Of a stretch of DNA of 7,288 bases, positions 6,290-7,288 are shown one piece after another. Source of the DNA: Gammaproteobacteria bacterium (GTDB lineage: Bacteria > Pseudomonadota > Gammaproteobacteria > Magnimaribacterales > Magnimaribacteraceae); NCBI GenBank assembly GCA_002730855.1, contig PCBA01000019.1, positions 1-7,288 of the forward strand. The letters are read 5' to 3'. The notes under the pieces were generated by a model. The model saw nothing but the letters and a program-made list of their open reading frames with translations, made no database searches and was not told the DNA's origin. The first letter of the stretch is position 1; every line of letters begins with the position of its first letter. The position numbers were made by a program, and so were the translations under genes.

Positions 6290-6570
6290 ACTCCTTCTAC
6301 CACTACCAGATGCCTTTCAGAAGAGATTAGAGCTATTTCTAAAGCCTCTTTGTATTCCTCAGATTCATAAGCTTTCATCGCTTGCTCCTTGGATTCAAAT
6401 TCGACCATAACGGTTCTTTCGTACTTACCACCCTCTAATTCTGTTTGATCCCCTCCTCTGACCAAAAAACAACCGCCATATTTTTCAATGGCAGGCCCTG
6501 CTAATTTTATATATTTCCCATACTCTTCTTCGTTAGTTACATGACATCTTGCTATCCAGTACCCTTTCAT
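6286..6570 (-). CDS. DUF1330 domain protein (dimeric alpha-beta barrel-like)
   Basis: 94 residues, the normal size for DUF1330 (PF07045) proteins, small cytosolic proteins with a ferredoxin-like, dimeric alpha/beta-barrel fold and no settled function. Family marks are the N-terminal KGYWIARCHVTNEEEYGKYI (2-21), GPAIEKYGGCFLVRGG (25-40), the strand KYERTVMVEFES (49-60), and EQAMKAYESEEYKEAL (62-77), which ends in the helix containing the S-x-E-Y motif. The ATG at 6570 is only 2 nt behind the stop of the preceding gene. A GGAGG Shine-Dalgarno sequence (6588-6584) lies 13 nt upstream, inside that gene's last codons; the spacing is longer than ideal. It could bind a small metabolite or act on a reactive product of the pathway, but that is speculation. 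Confidence 0.88.
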   Translation of the reverse strand: MKGYWIARCHVTNEEEYGKYIKLAGPAIEKYGGCFLVRGGDQTELEGGKYERTVMVEFESKEQAMKAYESEEYKEALEIALISSERHLVVVEGV

Positions 6571-6572
6571 TC

Positions 6573-7097
6573 TTAATCTCTATCCTCCCACATTGTGTTT
6601 ATCGACATACTTGAAGTTAAGTTATTTATTTCATATGACTTCTTTTGAAAGATTATAGGTTCATATTTAGTTTTTCTTGTTAAAGCCTTTAAAAACTTTT
6701 TTGCATCTCTTTTGCTGTAAACACCAGTTACTTCCAGGATGTTGATGTTTGTTAGAAGACCTTCTTGAGAGATATTATATGTATAAGTAAAAGAACTCTT
6801 TCCACTAGGAGTATCACCAGGCAACACGTAACCATGGCTTATGAAATTAGGAGTGCAGAATAATCTCTTGCAAATTAGTTCATTATTTTTTTCTTTATCT
6901 TGCCAAGTTTTCATAGAACAACTAGACCCCTGACAGCTTAGACAAGTATTAAATGCAGAATCTCTATGTTTAAGAACTTTAGTCAGCATATCTTGCGTCA
7001 TAGAAGCTTTATGATCACAAGACATTAATAGTAGATCTTCAGATAATGAGAAAAGGCTAAAAAAAAGCAATAAGGAAGCTGTAATAATTTTTTTCAT
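6573..7097 (-). CDS. Secreted Cys-rich protein with TonB-C-like C-terminal domain, first gene of the operon
   Basis: 174 residues. A signal peptide (MKKIITASLLLFFSLFSLS, cut near residue 19-20) sends it to the periplasm. The mature N-terminal part has six cysteines (27, 52, 55, 60, 76, 81), including C-L-S-C-Q-G-S-S-C and C-K-R-L-F-C. The C-terminal part (about 94-170) has the pattern of a TonB-C/energy-transducer-like domain: SFTYTYNISQEGLLTNINIL, then a helix AKKFLKALTRK, KYEPII, and the closing strand NNLTSSMSINTMWE. Unlike true TonB there is no retained anchor or Pro-rich linker, so it is probably not an energy transducer. The ATG at 7097 has the best Shine-Dalgarno sequence of the operon, AGAGGTG at 7106-7100, consistent with first-gene status. 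The Cys pairs could be disulfides or a metal site; no CxxCH is present, so no heme c. Function unknown. Confidence 0.75.
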   Translation of the reverse strand: MKKIITASLLLFFSLFSLSEDLLLMSCDHKASMTQDMLTKVLKHRDSAFNTCLSCQGSSCSMKTWQDKEKNNELICKRLFCTPNFISHGYVLPGDTPSGKSSFTYTYNISQEGLLTNINILEVTGVYSKRDAKKFLKALTRKTKYEPIIFQKKSYEINNLTSSMSINTMWEDRD

Positions 7098-7099
7098 AA

Positions 7100-7106
7100 C
7101 ACCTCT
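7100..7106 (-). promoter_or_regulatory. Ribosome binding site of the first operon gene
   Basis: AGAGGTG on the - strand lies four to five bases before the ATG at 7097. It is the clearest Shine-Dalgarno sequence among the - strand genes at normal spacing. This supports both that start and the view that translation is loaded here, while most downstream genes rely on coupling. Confidence 0.65.
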
Positions 7107-7116
7107 ATAAAAAATT

Positions 7117-7158
7117 ACCTAAAGCCAGTTTAAATTAACCCCAATTTAGGTCAACTGG
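7117..7158 (-). promoter_or_regulatory. Interleaved inverted repeats (a-b-a'-b') in the operon leader or promoter
   Basis: Read on the - strand: CCAGTT (7158-7153), G, ACCTAAA (7151-7145), 14 nt, AACTGG (7130-7125), C, TTTAGGT (7123-7117). The 6-mer and the 7-mer each have a perfect reverse complement, in the order a-b-a'-b', with single-base spacers at both junctions. As RNA this could form a pseudoknot or two competing hairpins. As DNA it could be a pair of composite operator half-sites. It sits 10 nt upstream of the Shine-Dalgarno sequence of the operon's first gene. A TTGACC on the - strand (7154-7149), within the element, resembles a -35 box, but I see no convincing -10 at the right distance. 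Function is inferred; the base matches are certain. Confidence 0.4.
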
Positions 7159-7182
7159 AATTGTGTGTATTCTTCTAGCTAT

Positions 7183-7288
7183 TTAAGACTTAAATATAAG
7201 CCTTTTAGAATGCAAAATTGGTTCTGTATAACCGCTCGGCTGTATTCTGCCTTTTAAAGCTAAATCGCAAGCTGCAGAAAAGGCTAAA
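7183..7288 (-). CDS. C-terminal end of an unidentified protein (gene enters from the right edge)
   Basis: An open - strand frame entering from the right edge gives 34 residues to a TAA at 7185-7183, reading ...AACDLALKGRIQPSGYTEP and ending HSKRLIFKS. The composition (helix-like Ala/Leu stretch, then a Gly-Arg-Ile-Gln-Pro-Ser-Gly-Tyr segment and a basic tail) looks like a genuine soluble protein end, and the other two - strand frames are interrupted sooner or read poorly. The family is not recognised. There are 85 bp between its stop and the ATG of the nine-gene operon, so it may be a separate unit or, less likely, an upstream member. The evidence is limited by the short visible length. Confidence 0.45.
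   Translation of the reverse strand, partial: LAFSAACDLALKGRIQPSGYTEPILHSKRLIFKS

Noticed and set aside
7250..7283. GCCTTTT ... AAAAGGC inverted repeat near the right edge
   Set aside because: It lies within the apparent coding end of the edge gene, the arms are AT-rich and 20 nt apart, and nothing else supports a function.
1..7288. tRNA, rRNA, CRISPR array or insertion sequence
   Set aside because: No cloverleaf-like sequence, spaced repeat series, transposase or terminal inverted repeats were seen. Nearly all bases are accounted for by protein genes.

Overview
The window is AT-rich DNA with tightly packed genes and almost no intergenic space. It looks like a streamlined Gram-negative bacterium: there are several Sec signal peptides, a lipobox, and a periplasmic-type quinohemoprotein. 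The style recalls free-living marine gammaproteobacteria such as SAR86-like lineages. That placement is an impression from gene content, base composition and packing; the window holds no phylogenetic marker.

Left part, + strand (1-1629): the 3' portion of a glutathione S-transferase gene, whose first residues lie outside the window, is followed with zero spacing (TAA|ATG) by a complete zinc-less quinone oxidoreductase of the MDR superfamily. The pair looks like a small detoxification or redox operon. An 18-bp perfect palindrome (596-613) that could form a terminator-like hairpin lies just before the junction.

Central and right part, - strand (7097 down to 1676): nine genes in one direction, with gaps of 2, 22, 8 and 5 nt, overlaps of 4, 1 and 16 nt, and a gap of 9 nt. 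This is almost certainly one transcription unit. In transcription order it encodes: a Cys-rich secreted protein with a TonB-C-like end; a DUF1330 protein; a TauE/SafE (TSUP) membrane transporter; a PQQ-dependent polyvinyl-alcohol-dehydrogenase-like quinohemoprotein with an N-terminal cytochrome c domain; MadL and MadM, the two subunits of the malonate:Na+ symporter family; a small predicted lipoprotein; a small secreted protein; and a 72-residue soluble protein. It converges tail to tail with the + strand pair, with 46 bp between the stop codons.

The most interesting point is the combination. A periplasmic alcohol-oxidising quinohemoprotein sits between a TSUP carrier and a MadLM carrier, with no malonate decarboxylase (mdc) gene in view. 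A reasonable inference is periplasmic oxidation of an alcohol or hydroxy compound, with the carriers moving the resulting or related carboxylates. The substrate is not visible in the sequence. An interleaved inverted-repeat arrangement (a-b-a'-b', 7117-7158) lies just upstream of the first gene and may be a control element. The right edge holds the C-terminal end of another - strand gene that I could not identify.
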